A model generated the notes under the pieces. The model searched no databases and was not told the origin of the DNA. It saw only the letters and a list, made by a program, of their open reading frames with translations. A DNA stretch of 64,000 nt, from positions 579,813 through 643,812 of the forward strand of contig NZ_JAAGLY010000004.1 in assembly GCF_010548375.1 (NCBI RefSeq), given 5' to 3'. Of this stretch, positions 1-8,565 are shown one piece after another (the stretch's first letter is position 1; every line of letters starts with the position of its first letter). The translations under genes and the position numbers were made by a program. Source of the stretch: Streptomyces sp. SID13726 (GTDB lineage Bacteria; Actinomycetota; Actinomycetes; Streptomycetales; Streptomycetaceae).

Positions 1-1183
1 CGACGACCACGATCAGCTTGGTCAGGGACATCATGTGTGCCCCCCAGACCGCGTGCATCACCTTCTGCGCGTGCTTGGGGTACTTCTTGTCGATCGAGAC
101 GATCGCGCAGTTGTGGAAGCCGCCCGACTCGGGCAGGTGGTAGTCCACGATGTCCGGCACGATGATCTTCAGCAGCGGCAGGAAGAAGCGCTCGGTGGCG
201 CGGCCCAGCGGCCCGTCCTCCGTCGGGGGGCGGCCCACGACGATCGACTGGAGCAGCGGCCGCTTCCGCATCGTCACGCAGTCGATCTTCAGCGCCGGGA
301 ACGGCTCCTGCGGGGTGTAGAACCCGGTGTGGTCGCCGAAGGGCCCCTCCGGCAGCATTTCCCCCGGCTCCAGCCAGCCCTCGATCACGACCTCCGCCTG
401 CGCGGGGACCTGGAGCGGAACCGTCTTGCAGTCCACCATCTCGATCCGCTTGCCCGCGATGAACCCCGCGAACAGGTACTCGTCGATGTCCCCGGGGAGC
501 GGGGCCGTGGAGGCGTACGTCACCGCGGGCGGGCACCCGAAGGCGATGGCGACCGGCAGCCGCTCACCGCGCCGGGCGGCGACCTGGTAGTGGTTGCGGC
601 TGTCCTTGTGAATCTGCCAGTGCATACCGATGGTGCGCTTGTCGTGGCGCTGGAGCCGGTACAGCCCGAGGTTGCGGATCCCGGACTCCGGGTCCTTGGT
701 GTGCGTGAGCCCCAGGTTGAAGAAGGAGCCGCCGTCCTGCGGCCAGGTGAACAGGGCCGGGAGCCGGTCCAGATCGACGTCGTCCCCGGTGAGGACGGTC
801 TCCTGCACCGGCGCGTCCCCGGACTTCACCTTCTTCGGCGGCACATGCGTCATCGCGCCGAGCTTCCCGAAGGCCTCCCGCACGCCCACGAAGCCCTGCG
901 GGAGTTCGGGCCGCAGCAGCCCGCCGATCTTCTCGGAGATCTCGCCGTACGACTTCAGCCCCAGCGACTTCAGCAGCCGCCGGTCGGTCCCGAAGACGTT
1001 CATCGCGAGGGGCATGTCGGAGCCCTTCACGTTCTCGAAGAGCAGCGCCGGGCCGCCCGCCTTCTGGACGCGGTCGACGATCTCCCCGACCTCCAGATAC
1101 GGGTCGACCTCGGCCTTGATCCGCTTGAGGTCTCCCTCGCGTTCCAGTGCCCTGAGCAGGGAGCGAAGATCGTCGTAAGCCAT
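1..1183 (-). CDS. mqnL: UbiD-family decarboxylase for menaquinone synthesis (partial)
   Basis: The gene runs off the left edge; 394 residues are visible and the family is about 480 long, so roughly the last 90 are missing. The ATG at 1183 opens a typical UbiD N-terminus (MAYDDLRSLLRALEREGDL) and the core motifs are present, including GPFGDHTGFY and the VVGRPPTEDGPLGRATERFF region. UbiD enzymes use prenylated FMN to decarboxylate an aromatic acid. In Streptomyces, which makes menaquinone through futalosine, the UbiD-like protein is assigned to the late decarboxylation step together with UbiA- and UbiX-like partners; that specific role is inferred from the genus, since the partners lie outside this window. 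A divergent membrane-protein gene starts 87 bp away. Confidence 0.85.
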   Translation of the reverse strand, partial: MAYDDLRSLLRALEREGDLKRIKAEVDPYLEVGEIVDRVQKAGGPALLFENVKGSDMPLAMNVFGTDRRLLKSLGLKSYGEISEKIGGLLRPELPQGFVGVREAFGKLGAMTHVPPKKVKSGDAPVQETVLTGDDVDLDRLPALFTWPQDGGSFFNLGLTHTKDPESGIRNLGLYRLQRHDKRTIGMHWQIHKDSRNHYQVAARRGERLPVAIAFGCPPAVTYASTAPLPGDIDEYLFAGFIAGKRIEMVDCKTVPLQVPAQAEVVIEGWLEPGEMLPEGPFGDHTGFYTPQEPFPALKIDCVTMRKRPLLQSIVVGRPPTEDGPLGRATERFFLPLLKIIVPDIVDYHLPESGGFHNCAIVSIDKKYPKHAQKVMHAVWGAHMMSLTKLIVVV

Positions 1184-1270
1184 GGGGTCAAGTATCCCCG
1201 AGCCGCTACCCTGACCCCGTCAGGGGCCTGTCACAGGCTCCACACAACGTTCCCTGGGGGCCAAAAGCAC

Positions 1271-1660
1271 ATGTTCCGGCTGCTGATGTACCTGATCCCG
1301 CTGGCGCTGACGATCTACGCGTTCATCGACTGCCTCAACACTCCCGAGGACGAGGCCAAGCACCTTCCCAAGATCGCCTGGGTCTTCATCATCCTGCTGT
1401 TCTGGATCGTCGGCCCGATCGCCTGGCTCGCCGCGGGCAAGCTGCGCACCCCGCCGGCGAACGGCCGCACCCCCTCCGAGTGGCACCGCAACCACCGCAT
1501 GGAGTACGTCGCCCCCGACGACAACCCCGAGTTCCTGAACTCCCTCAAGGCGGACCACAAGAAGGACGAGTCGCTCCTGAAGGACTGGGAGGCCGACCTG
1601 CGCCGCCGCGAGGAGGAACTGCGCCGCAAGGAACAGGGCGAGGACCCCAAGACCGGCTGA
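1271..1660 (+). CDS. PLDc_N-domain small membrane protein
   Basis: This 129-residue protein has two N-terminal membrane segments (about residues 1-18 and 33-55) with the PLDc_N/PLD nuclease N-terminal pattern: an early FIDCL sequence and a W(V)FIILLFWIVGPIAWLA second helix. The C-terminal half is soluble and highly charged, ending in a predicted coiled coil (LKDWEADLRRREEELRRKEQ). No catalytic domain follows, so it is a stand-alone PLDc_N protein of unknown function. The ATG at 1271 directly precedes the first helix; an upstream in-frame extension would run antisense through the mqnL gene and is rejected. Confidence 0.8.
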   Translation: MFRLLMYLIPLALTIYAFIDCLNTPEDEAKHLPKIAWVFIILLFWIVGPIAWLAAGKLRTPPANGRTPSEWHRNHRMEYVAPDDNPEFLNSLKADHKKDESLLKDWEADLRRREEELRRKEQGEDPKTG

Positions 1661-1733
1661 CGCGAGACCGTGGAGATTCAGGCCGTACTGACGCGAGGCC
1701 GTACGCGGCACCACGGTGGCGGTCGGCCGGTAC

Positions 1734-2549
1734 TCAGCCCTCCTTCGCCGGATCGGAGCCGTACAGCGCCGAGGCCGTGACCGCGTGCCCGGCGTCGCAG
1801 CCCTGCTGCTCGTCGGCCGGGGCGGCCCACAGGGGGATCAGGTCGGCGTCGGTGGACATCCGCAGGTAGTGACAGACGCCGTTGATACGCAGGGCGGCGG
1901 CGTACACGTCGGCGCCGGCGGCCTCGCCGGCGACGCCGGTCACCGTGTCCCCGGCCGCGACCAGGCGCTTGTCGTGCAGGAACCGTGTGACGCCCTCGGG
2001 GGTGTGGTCGTAGCCGGAGGACGACGTCGCGCGGTAGCCGCTCGCGGTGTCGGGCTGCCGGGCGAGCAGCGCCCCCAACTGGGCGGCGAGGCTGCCGGGT
2101 CGGCCGTCGGTCCGGGTGGCCGGGCAGCCGACGTCGGCCCGCCGCACGCTGTGGGTGCCGCGGGCGAAGGAGATGCGGTAGCAGCGCACGGGGTAGGCGT
2201 CGGGGTCGACGGTGGTCCCGCGGGGCGGTTCGAGGCCGAGCATCACCTCGGCCGTGTGGTTCAGCCCGGCCGACCGGACGCTCAGCAGCGCCCCGCCGTG
2301 CTCCTCGACCCGGGCGACGAGCGTCCCCTCGGTGAACGGCCCGCCGTAGGTGCCGCCGCCCGCCGAGTAGAACCCCGCGTCGAGATCCTTGCCCAGGTCC
2401 TGGACGATCGCGGCGGCCTGCGCGTCGACGGCCGAGGTGTCCGGGGCGGTGAGCCCCTGGTACCCGAGCGTCCCGCCCACCCCCGCGGCCCCGGCGACCA
2501 GGGCGGTGGCCGCCACCGGTAGCCCTCTCGGGACGGTGCGCTTCCTCAT
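1734..2549 (-). CDS. Membrane-anchored hypothetical protein
   Basis: A 271-residue protein starting at ATG 2549 with a basic N-terminus followed by a hydrophobic anchor (about residues 9-30, no lipobox cysteine). The rest is extracytoplasmic-looking and rich in Gly, Ala, Thr and acidic residues, with four cysteines in the C-terminal two thirds (for example VRCYRI, VGCPA, GVCHYL, QGCDAG), which could form disulfides. No family recognised. It lies 68 bp downstream of the oxygenase gene on the same strand and could be cotranscribed with it. Confidence 0.65.
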   Translation of the reverse strand: MRKRTVPRGLPVAATALVAGAAGVGGTLGYQGLTAPDTSAVDAQAAAIVQDLGKDLDAGFYSAGGGTYGGPFTEGTLVARVEEHGGALLSVRSAGLNHTAEVMLGLEPPRGTTVDPDAYPVRCYRISFARGTHSVRRADVGCPATRTDGRPGSLAAQLGALLARQPDTASGYRATSSSGYDHTPEGVTRFLHDKRLVAAGDTVTGVAGEAAGADVYAAALRINGVCHYLRMSTDADLIPLWAAPADEQQGCDAGHAVTASALYGSDPAKEG

Positions 2550-2617
2550 GTCTCCCCCAGTTCGACCGCCCCCGGGACGGGGGCCGTCGAACTGTATCCC
2601 CCGTGCGCGCGCCCCTC

Positions 2618-3583
2618 TCAGCCGACCGTGATCGAGTCCAGCTTGGCCCTCAAGTACACGTGGGAGTCGACGGGTTCGTACGCCACCCGCCCGACCGGCG
2701 CCGGGACGGACTCGACGCGGGTGCCGGGGGTGCACTCGCCGAAGTAGACGAGGGACATCAGCTCCTCGGCGGGCACGTCGGCCGGCGGCGGCAGCACCCG
2801 GTGCCGTCCGGACCGCCACCGGTCACCGGTCCAACGGGCCATCAGGTCACCGATGTTGATGGTGAAGGCGGCCGGGTCGAAGGGCGCGTCCTCCCAGCCG
2901 CCCTCGTCGGTGAAGACCTGGAGTCCGCCCTTGCCGGCCTGCCGGTCGAGGATGGTCACCGTGCCGAAGTCGGTGTGCGGGCCGATCCGGAACTGCCCGG
3001 GCTGCGGTTCCCCCAACACCTCCGTGCCCGGGTACCAGTTGATGTTGAAGCCGTACGTCGGATGGTCCATGTGCCGGGAGAAGAAGTCGGGTTGGACGCC
3101 GAGCGCCTCCCCGAGCAGCGACAGCAGCAGCTTCTCCAGCTCGCCCATCCGCTCCAGGTACTCCTCGCACAGCTCCCGCAGTTCGGGCGCCTCGGCCGGC
3201 CAGACGTTCGGCGCGTACCACTCCGCGTTGACGACCGGGTCCTCGAAGGGCTCGTGGGTGGCGAAGGTCAGCGACTCCTTCAGGTCGGGCGGGGTCTCGG
3301 TGCCCTCCGAGTAGCCGTTCGCCTCGGCGCCGGGCCCGAGCCAGCCGCGGCCGCCCACCTTCGCCTCGTACGCCTTCTTCGTCCCCACGGGCATCCGGAA
3401 GAAGCCCCGGGCGGCCTCCCGGATGCGGGAGCGCAGGCCGGGGTCGACCCCGTGCCCGGTGACCAGGAAGAACCCGGCGGTCTGGAGGGCGTCGTCGAGG
3501 GTGCGGGCGATGGCGGCGCGGGCCTCGGGGTCCCCGGCGAGCCAGGGGCGCAGGTCGATGGTCGGGATGCGGGGGTCACTCAC
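2618..3583 (-). CDS. 2-oxoglutarate/Fe(II) oxygenase, isopenicillin N synthase family
   Basis: This 321-residue protein has the DIOX_N domain (about 6-120) and the 2OG-FeII_Oxy double-stranded beta-helix. Iron ligands are visible as H203 and D205 (GPHTDFGTVT) and H261 (SGRHRV). The usual C-terminal RxS motif that holds 2-oxoglutarate reads L-M-S (275-277), so the arginine is missing. The region around HTDFG...GGLQV...INIGDLMARWTGDRWRSGRHRV resembles the plant/fungal branch that includes thymine-7-hydroxylase. Its start overlaps the stop of the upstream cytosine-deaminase-like gene by 8 nt, so the two are translationally coupled; a role in pyrimidine salvage is my inference. Confidence 0.85.
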   Translation of the reverse strand: MSDPRIPTIDLRPWLAGDPEARAAIARTLDDALQTAGFFLVTGHGVDPGLRSRIREAARGFFRMPVGTKKAYEAKVGGRGWLGPGAEANGYSEGTETPPDLKESLTFATHEPFEDPVVNAEWYAPNVWPAEAPELRELCEEYLERMGELEKLLLSLLGEALGVQPDFFSRHMDHPTYGFNINWYPGTEVLGEPQPGQFRIGPHTDFGTVTILDRQAGKGGLQVFTDEGGWEDAPFDPAAFTINIGDLMARWTGDRWRSGRHRVLPPPADVPAEELMSLVYFGECTPGTRVESVPAPVGRVAYEPVDSHVYLRAKLDSITVG

Positions 3584-4061
3584 CGATGTCCTCGTTCCAC
3601 AGTGCCGGGTTCTTCTCGATGAAGTCGGTCATCATCCGCACGCACTCGGGATCGTCGAGCAGCACGATCTCCACTCCGTGCGCGGCCAGCCAGTCGTGGC
3701 CGCCGTGGAAGGTGGCGGCCTCCCCGATCACCACGCGCGAGATGCCGAACTGCCGGACCAGGCCTGAGCAGTACCAGCACGGGGAGAGGGTGGTGACCAT
3801 GGTCGTGCCACGGTACGACCGCTGCCGGCCCGCCGCCCGGAAGGCCGCCGTCTCGCCGTGCACCGAGGGGTCGTCGTCCTGGACGCGCCGGTTGTGGCCG
3901 CGCCCGAGGAGGGTGCCGTCGGCGCCGTAGAGCGCGGCCCCGATCGGGATGCCGCCGCCGGCAAGCCCGGTGCGGGCCTCCTCGACGGCGGTGGCGAGCC
4001 AGGCGCGTGCGGTGGCCTCGCCCAAGGGGGCCAGGGCGTCCAACGGGTCCAGAGGGTTCAT
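3576..4061 (-). CDS. Fcy1-like cytosine/nucleoside deaminase
   Basis: A 161-residue zinc deaminase. The zinc and proton-shuttle motifs are H68-G-E70 (VHGETAAF) and P94-C95-x-x-C98 (SPCWYCSG). The downstream part (ISRVVIGE, and the C-terminus ALWNEDIGE) resembles fungal cytosine deaminase Fcy1, whose tail also ends in WxEDIGE, more than it resembles CodA or cytidine deaminases. It probably deaminates a free base such as cytosine to uracil; substrate not provable here. The ATG at 4061 is chosen because it is preceded by a GAGTGAGGAC ribosome-binding site; a 20-codon upstream extension lacks one. It overlaps the following oxygenase gene by 8 nt. Confidence 0.85.
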   Translation of the reverse strand: MNPLDPLDALAPLGEATARAWLATAVEEARTGLAGGGIPIGAALYGADGTLLGRGHNRRVQDDDPSVHGETAAFRAAGRQRSYRGTTMVTTLSPCWYCSGLVRQFGISRVVIGEAATFHGGHDWLAAHGVEIVLLDDPECVRMMTDFIEKNPALWNEDIGE

Positions 4062-4135
4062 GTCCTCACTCTCCAGTGACCGAAACACGAGGGCAACGCA
4101 CGACACCGTCCCGGAGATCACCTACCCGCGGTCGC

Positions 4136-5083
4136 TCACGGCGACGTGCGCGCACCGGCCGGTCGCAGGGTGACGAGGTGCGTCCCGTTGTAGGGCGCGT
4201 AGCACGTGACGGTCGGGGGTGTGCGCAGTACGTCGTCCTCGGCGAACAGCGTCCGTACGGCCTCGAAGGACACGTCGCCGCTCACCACGGGCGCGACCCG
4301 GTCGTAGAACGCACGTGAGCCCTGCGGCAGCGGTGTCCCCGGCTCGCCCTCGTCCTCACCCCAGACGTCCCAGAGCAGGGTCTCCACCTTGTTGAGCGCG
4401 GCGAGGTCGAGCCGGATGTTGCCGGCGACGAAGCGCTCCCCGAAGAACGGGCCGTCCTGCGGCGGGTGCAGGCCGAACGTCCTCTCGTCGAGGCCGTCCT
4501 CCCGGATCGCGCGCCAGGCCTCGCCCGCGACCAGGAAGCGGGTGCGCGGGACGTCCATCGGGTCGAAGTCCGCCGGCCAGTGGGCCGTGATCTCCGGGTC
4601 GGCCAGCTGCGCGTCCGCCAGCAGCCAGCCGCGTTCCTCGTCCCAGTACTCGGTGACCACGTGATCGCTGTGGAAGCCGGTGGTGCCGAAGTAGTCGGCG
4701 AAGCCGGACCGCAGCCGGGCCGGAATGCCCGCGTGGCGCAGGAGGGAGACGTGCAGCAGCGTGAAGTCGCGGCAGATCCCCACGAACCGGTCGCCGGGCA
4801 CGCGCCGCGCGGTGAGCGGGGCGGGGTCGCGGGCCAGGACGATCCGCAGGACGTCGTCGATGTACCGGGTCTCGGCGTCGTCGTGGAGGCGGTCGGCCGG
4901 GTGGGCGTGGCCGAAGAGTTCGCCCTCAAGGCGATGGATCATCAGGTCCCGTACGATCCGGGCCAGTTGACGAAGGTCGCGCGGCAGACCGTCGTAGGCG
5001 GACACGAGGTCGCCGGGATCGGAGAACGCGCTCTGCGCGGCATAGAAGTCGAGGGACACGACAGGCCTCCCGAAGGGCATCAT
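4136..5083 (-). CDS. Transglutaminase-like domain protein
   Basis: This 315-residue cytoplasmic protein has a transglutaminase-like cysteine protease fold. The catalytic triad is visible as C104 (GICRDFTLLHVSLLRHAGIP), H141 (HSDHVVTEYW) and D157 (WLLADAQL). There is no signal peptide or membrane segment. The C-terminal third (from about 200) is specific to this subfamily. It lies 74 bp upstream of the deaminase gene on the same strand and may be in the same transcript. The substrate is unknown; related bacterial proteins are peptidases or amidases rather than true cross-linking enzymes. Confidence 0.8.
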   Translation of the reverse strand: MMPFGRPVVSLDFYAAQSAFSDPGDLVSAYDGLPRDLRQLARIVRDLMIHRLEGELFGHAHPADRLHDDAETRYIDDVLRIVLARDPAPLTARRVPGDRFVGICRDFTLLHVSLLRHAGIPARLRSGFADYFGTTGFHSDHVVTEYWDEERGWLLADAQLADPEITAHWPADFDPMDVPRTRFLVAGEAWRAIREDGLDERTFGLHPPQDGPFFGERFVAGNIRLDLAALNKVETLLWDVWGEDEGEPGTPLPQGSRAFYDRVAPVVSGDVSFEAVRTLFAEDDVLRTPPTVTCYAPYNGTHLVTLRPAGARTSP

Positions 5084-5262
5084 CGACCACGTGTTCGATT
5101 ACGGGCCGGTGCACTCCACCGTGTCAAAATCCGCCGCCAAATGTCCAGGAGGCCGTGTGTCCGGGAGGCCGTATATCCAGAAGCTGATGACCTTGTGGCG
5201 CCTGCCCCGCCGTAGCGCGCCGTGCCGGCCGGTCACCCACCGTGACTGCCAGGATCGTGCCC

Positions 5263-5643
5263 ATGAACAGCAAGACTTTGACGAGGCTGGCGCTCGGCGC
5301 GGTGAGCGCCCTGGCGATGACGATCTCGGGAGCGACGGCCGCCTCCGCCGGAGCGAACGGCTGCAACCAGCGCACCTGCATCATGGTCGACGGCGTCGGG
5401 CTGCGCGTCGAGACCATCGGCGCGGCGACCACCTGGAACGGCGACTTCACCGGCCACTTCCACATCTGGGGCGGCGGCATCGACACCAACAGCCCGACCC
5501 AGTTCTGGGGCTACCACCAGAAGTTCACCGTGCCGGTCCACCGCGACCTGCCCAACGGCGCGGTGCTGTGCGCGGAGGGCTGGGAGCACACGAGCAGCGG
5601 ACTCCAGGCGCGGGGGCGGGCCTGCGCGGAGGTGCACTTCTAG
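5263..5643 (+). CDS. Small secreted protein with four cysteines
   Basis: A 126-residue protein. The ATG at 5263 opens a clear Sec signal peptide (MNSKTLTRLALGAVSALAMT, cleavage expected after ATAASA near residue 29). The mature part of about 97 residues has four cysteines (NGCNQRTC near the N-terminus; VLCAEGW and RACAEVHF near the C-terminus), suggesting two disulfides, and is rich in aromatic residues and Gly. No family recognised with confidence; it is of the small secreted type common in Streptomyces. A GTG 21 nt upstream is in frame but would place charged residues before the signal peptide. A strong bidirectional terminator follows. Confidence 0.75.
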   Translation: MNSKTLTRLALGAVSALAMTISGATAASAGANGCNQRTCIMVDGVGLRVETIGAATTWNGDFTGHFHIWGGGIDTNSPTQFWGYHQKFTVPVHRDLPNGAVLCAEGWEHTSSGLQARGRACAEVHF

Positions 5644-5690
5644 ACAGCCGTACGTCGCCGAGACAGCCGTACCTCGCTGAGACCAAGGCG

Positions 5691-5724
5691 AAGGGCCCCC
5701 GTTCCGATCGGAACGGGGGCCCTT
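5691..5724. terminator. Bidirectional terminator hairpin
   Basis: Perfect inverted repeat: a 15-bp stem (AAGGGCCCCCGTTCC and its complement) around a 4-nt GATC loop. It sits between the convergent ends of the small secreted protein gene and ccsB and can serve both. Confidence 0.85.
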
Positions 5725-5737
5725 CCCTGTCGCCGTG

Positions 5738-6856
5738 CTACACGCCCGCGTAGGAGTGCTTGCCGGAGACGAAGATGTTGACGCCGTAGTAGTTGAACAG
5801 CCAGCAGCCGAAGGCGATCATCGCCAGGTAGGCGGCCTTGCGGCCCTTCCAGCCGGCCGTGGCGCGGGCGTGCAGGTAGCAGGCGTAGGCGACCCAGGTG
5901 ATGAAGGACCAGGTCTCCTTGGGGTCCCAGCCCCAGTAGCGGCCCCACGCGTCGCCCGCCCAGATCGCGCCCGCGATGATCGTGAAGGTCCAGAGCGGGA
6001 ACACCGCCGCGTTGACGCGGTAGGCGAACTTGTCGAGGGACGCCGACGCGGGCAGCCGGTCGAGCACGGAGTTCGCGAACCTGCCGGGCGTACCGCCGTT
6101 CGCGAGCTTGTTCTCGTAGCTGTCCTTGAAGAGGTACAGGATCGTGGCGACCGCGCCGACGTAGAACACCGCGCCGCAGAAGATCGCCGTGGAGACGTGG
6201 ATGTACAGCCAGTACGAGTGAAGGGCGGGAACCAACTGGTCGCTGGCGGTGTACAAGACAGTGACGGCGAGGCCGAGATCGAGGAGGACCGTGGTGATCA
6301 GGAACAGGCCCATCCAGCGCACGTTCTTCTTCAGCGCCAGCAGCGAGAGGTACACGGCTACGGCCACCGTGGAGAAGGTGATGTTGAACTCGTACATGTT
6401 GCCCCACGGCGCCCGCTCCACCGAGGCCGCGCGGGCGATCACCCCGGCGAGCTCGACGAGAAAGGCGAGCACCGTGAGCGAGATGGCGATACGCCCGTAG
6501 AGGTCGCCCTGCTCGTCACCGCCGTGCGCCCCGGGCCCGTCGGGCACGTCCCGCGCCCCGGCCGCCGACCGCACCACGACCTGCGGCCGCTCCAGTACGG
6601 CGGTGGAGCCGCCCTTGTTCACGGTCACGGCCGGTGCCGTCTTCGTCTTCTTGGCGTCCGTGGTGAGCGCGGCGGCGGTCCGGCCGACCTTGCTGCGGCT
6701 GCCGAGCAGCCACTCGGCGATGTACGCGAAGAAGGCCAGCGTGTAGACGGCCATCGAGGAGTAGATCAGCGTGTTGCTGAGGTTCGCGAGGTGTTCGTTG
6801 GTGGCGGCGGCGAGATTCGTCGCGCCGGCGAGTTCGGTTGCGGCGGCGAGAGTCAC
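5738..6856 (-). CDS. ccsB: Cytochrome c biogenesis protein CcsB (ResC)
   Basis: A 372-residue multi-pass membrane protein. The C-terminal half contains the tryptophan-rich haem-handling signature WGWDPKETWSFITW, diagnostic of CcsA/CcsB/ResC, followed by further membrane helices. With ResB it forms the system II haem exporter and cytochrome c synthetase. An N-terminal helix is followed by a charged linker of about 80 residues (residues about 55-130) before the conserved core. The GTG start overlaps the resB stop by 4 nt (GTGA), so translation is coupled. It is the last gene of resA-ccdA-resB-ccsB. Confidence 0.93.
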   Translation of the reverse strand: MTLAAATELAGATNLAAATNEHLANLSNTLIYSSMAVYTLAFFAYIAEWLLGSRSKVGRTAAALTTDAKKTKTAPAVTVNKGGSTAVLERPQVVVRSAAGARDVPDGPGAHGGDEQGDLYGRIAISLTVLAFLVELAGVIARAASVERAPWGNMYEFNITFSTVAVAVYLSLLALKKNVRWMGLFLITTVLLDLGLAVTVLYTASDQLVPALHSYWLYIHVSTAIFCGAVFYVGAVATILYLFKDSYENKLANGGTPGRFANSVLDRLPASASLDKFAYRVNAAVFPLWTFTIIAGAIWAGDAWGRYWGWDPKETWSFITWVAYACYLHARATAGWKGRKAAYLAMIAFGCWLFNYYGVNIFVSGKHSYAGV

Positions 6857-8562
6857 TTCTCAGGCCTTTCGGCAGGTACGACTTGGGGATCGGGGGTGTT
6901 GTCGTCATGCGGGGAGTCGTCGTCGGGGTCAGGTGCCCCCGGGGCCTGCTCGTAGAGAACGCCCGCCAGGTCACCCAGCTCCTCCGGCACCTTCGCCGAC
7001 TCGCTGCGGCCGAGGCCGGCCATCTCGACGACCGTCACCCCGTCGGCACCGCGCACCGCGCGGACCCACACCCGGCGGCGCTGGATGAACAGGGAGGCGG
7101 CGAGGCCGAAGATCGCGGTGAGGGCGCCGGCGAGCGCCCAGCCGCTGGCGGGCTGCTGGACGACCTGGAAGTTCGCCCACTCCTTGGTGCCCGCGTAGGT
7201 GATCGACCCGGCGCCGTTCGGGAGCTTCATGGTCTGCCCGGGCCTCAGGTTGGACCTGAGCTGCGCGCCCTTGGCGTCCTTGAACTCCTTCACATGCGAC
7301 TTGTCGAGCTGGTACACGCTCTGCGGGATACCGGAGTCCACCCCGAGATCGCCGTGGTAGGGCGTGAGGTTGAGCACCGGGTTGTTCAGCGCGGGGAAGG
7401 TGGACGCGGTCTCGCTGCCCTGGGTGTACGTCGGCAGGAAGAACGCCGAGATGCCCAGCTGCTCGCTGACGCCCTTGGCGTTCTTGTAGCCGTCGAGGAC
7501 CTTGACCACACCGGTGGAGGTGACGTTGGAGTCGAGCGGAAGCATCGCCACCGCGTCGCTGTAGACGACCTTGCCCTTGCCGTCCCGCACCGTGATCACC
7601 GGCGCGTAGCCGTGGGCGGTGAGATAGACCTTCGCGTCGCCGATCTCCAGCGGCTCGTTGACCTTGACGAGGCTCTTGCGGTCCTTGCCATAGGCGCCCT
7701 CGCTGTAGGTGATGGCCGCCTGGTAGGTGCGCGGGGTGCCCTTGTTGGGGCCGCTGGTCTCGTAGGTGCCGGTGAACTTGTTCAGGACGAAGCTGAACGG
7801 CACCAGGTCGTCGGTGCTGAAGAGGTTCCCGGACTTGAAGTCGTCGTAGGAGATGAGGGTGTTGGAGAAGCCGTCGCCCTCGACGACCAGCTTGTTGCCC
7901 TCGGACTTGAAGAGCTGGCCCCAGGCGAAGGCGGTCAGCATCACGATGAGCGCGATGTGGAAGGCGAGGTTGCCGACCTCGCGGAGGTAGCCCTTCTCGC
8001 CCGCGACGTTGTCCCCGGCGAGGTGGGCGCGGAAGCGCTTCTTCTTCAGCAGGGCGAGCGCGGCCTCACGGACCTGCTCGGGCTCGGCCTCGGTGCGCCA
8101 GGTGGTGTGGGCGGGCAGCCGGGTCAGCCGCTTGGGCGCGCCCGGCGGGCGGCTGCGCAGCTGGCCGACGAACTGCCAGGTGCGGGGCACGATGCAGCCG
8201 ATGAGGGAGACGAACAGCAGGATGTAGATCGCGGAGAACCACACCGAGCTGTAGACGTGGAAGAGGCCGAGCTTGTCGTAGACGTTCCCGAGGGTGGGGT
8301 TGTTCTTGACGAAGTCGGCGACCTTCGTGGCGTCGGTCCCGGACTGCGGGATCAGCGAGCCGGGGATCGCGCCGAGCGCCACCAGCAGGAGCAGCAGCAG
8401 CGCGACCCGCATGGAGGTGAGCTGGCGCCAGAACCAGCGGGCCCAGCCGATCACGCCGAGGGTGGGCATGCTCAGGCTCTCCGCGGGCGCGGTGGACAGC
8501 TGGGAGCCGGCGGCGCCGAGGTCCTGGTCCGTGGCGGGAGCGTCGGGTGTGGTCTTGCTCAT
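6853..8562 (-). CDS. resB: Cytochrome c biogenesis protein ResB (Ccs1)
   Basis: A 569-residue ResB-family protein. After a cytoplasmic N-terminus there are three membrane helices (around residues 50-75, 105-130 and 205-225), a large extracytoplasmic domain (about 230-470) and a final helix near 480-500, followed by a charged tail. System II partner of CcsB that passes haem to apocytochrome c at the outer membrane face. It starts 3 bp after ccdA ends and overlaps ccsB by 4 nt. The Asp/Pro-rich C-terminal tail (DPDDDSPHDDNTPDPQ) is low-complexity and probably lineage-specific. Confidence 0.93.
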   Translation of the reverse strand: MSKTTPDAPATDQDLGAAGSQLSTAPAESLSMPTLGVIGWARWFWRQLTSMRVALLLLLLVALGAIPGSLIPQSGTDATKVADFVKNNPTLGNVYDKLGLFHVYSSVWFSAIYILLFVSLIGCIVPRTWQFVGQLRSRPPGAPKRLTRLPAHTTWRTEAEPEQVREAALALLKKKRFRAHLAGDNVAGEKGYLREVGNLAFHIALIVMLTAFAWGQLFKSEGNKLVVEGDGFSNTLISYDDFKSGNLFSTDDLVPFSFVLNKFTGTYETSGPNKGTPRTYQAAITYSEGAYGKDRKSLVKVNEPLEIGDAKVYLTAHGYAPVITVRDGKGKVVYSDAVAMLPLDSNVTSTGVVKVLDGYKNAKGVSEQLGISAFFLPTYTQGSETASTFPALNNPVLNLTPYHGDLGVDSGIPQSVYQLDKSHVKEFKDAKGAQLRSNLRPGQTMKLPNGAGSITYAGTKEWANFQVVQQPASGWALAGALTAIFGLAASLFIQRRRVWVRAVRGADGVTVVEMAGLGRSESAKVPEELGDLAGVLYEQAPGAPDPDDDSPHDDNTPDPQVVPAERPEK

Positions 8563-8565
8563 GGA

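Noticed and set aside
35..1178. Long open frames on the plus strand opposite mqnL
   Set aside because: They are antisense to a clearly conserved decarboxylase and have the composition of mirror frames in GC-rich DNA.
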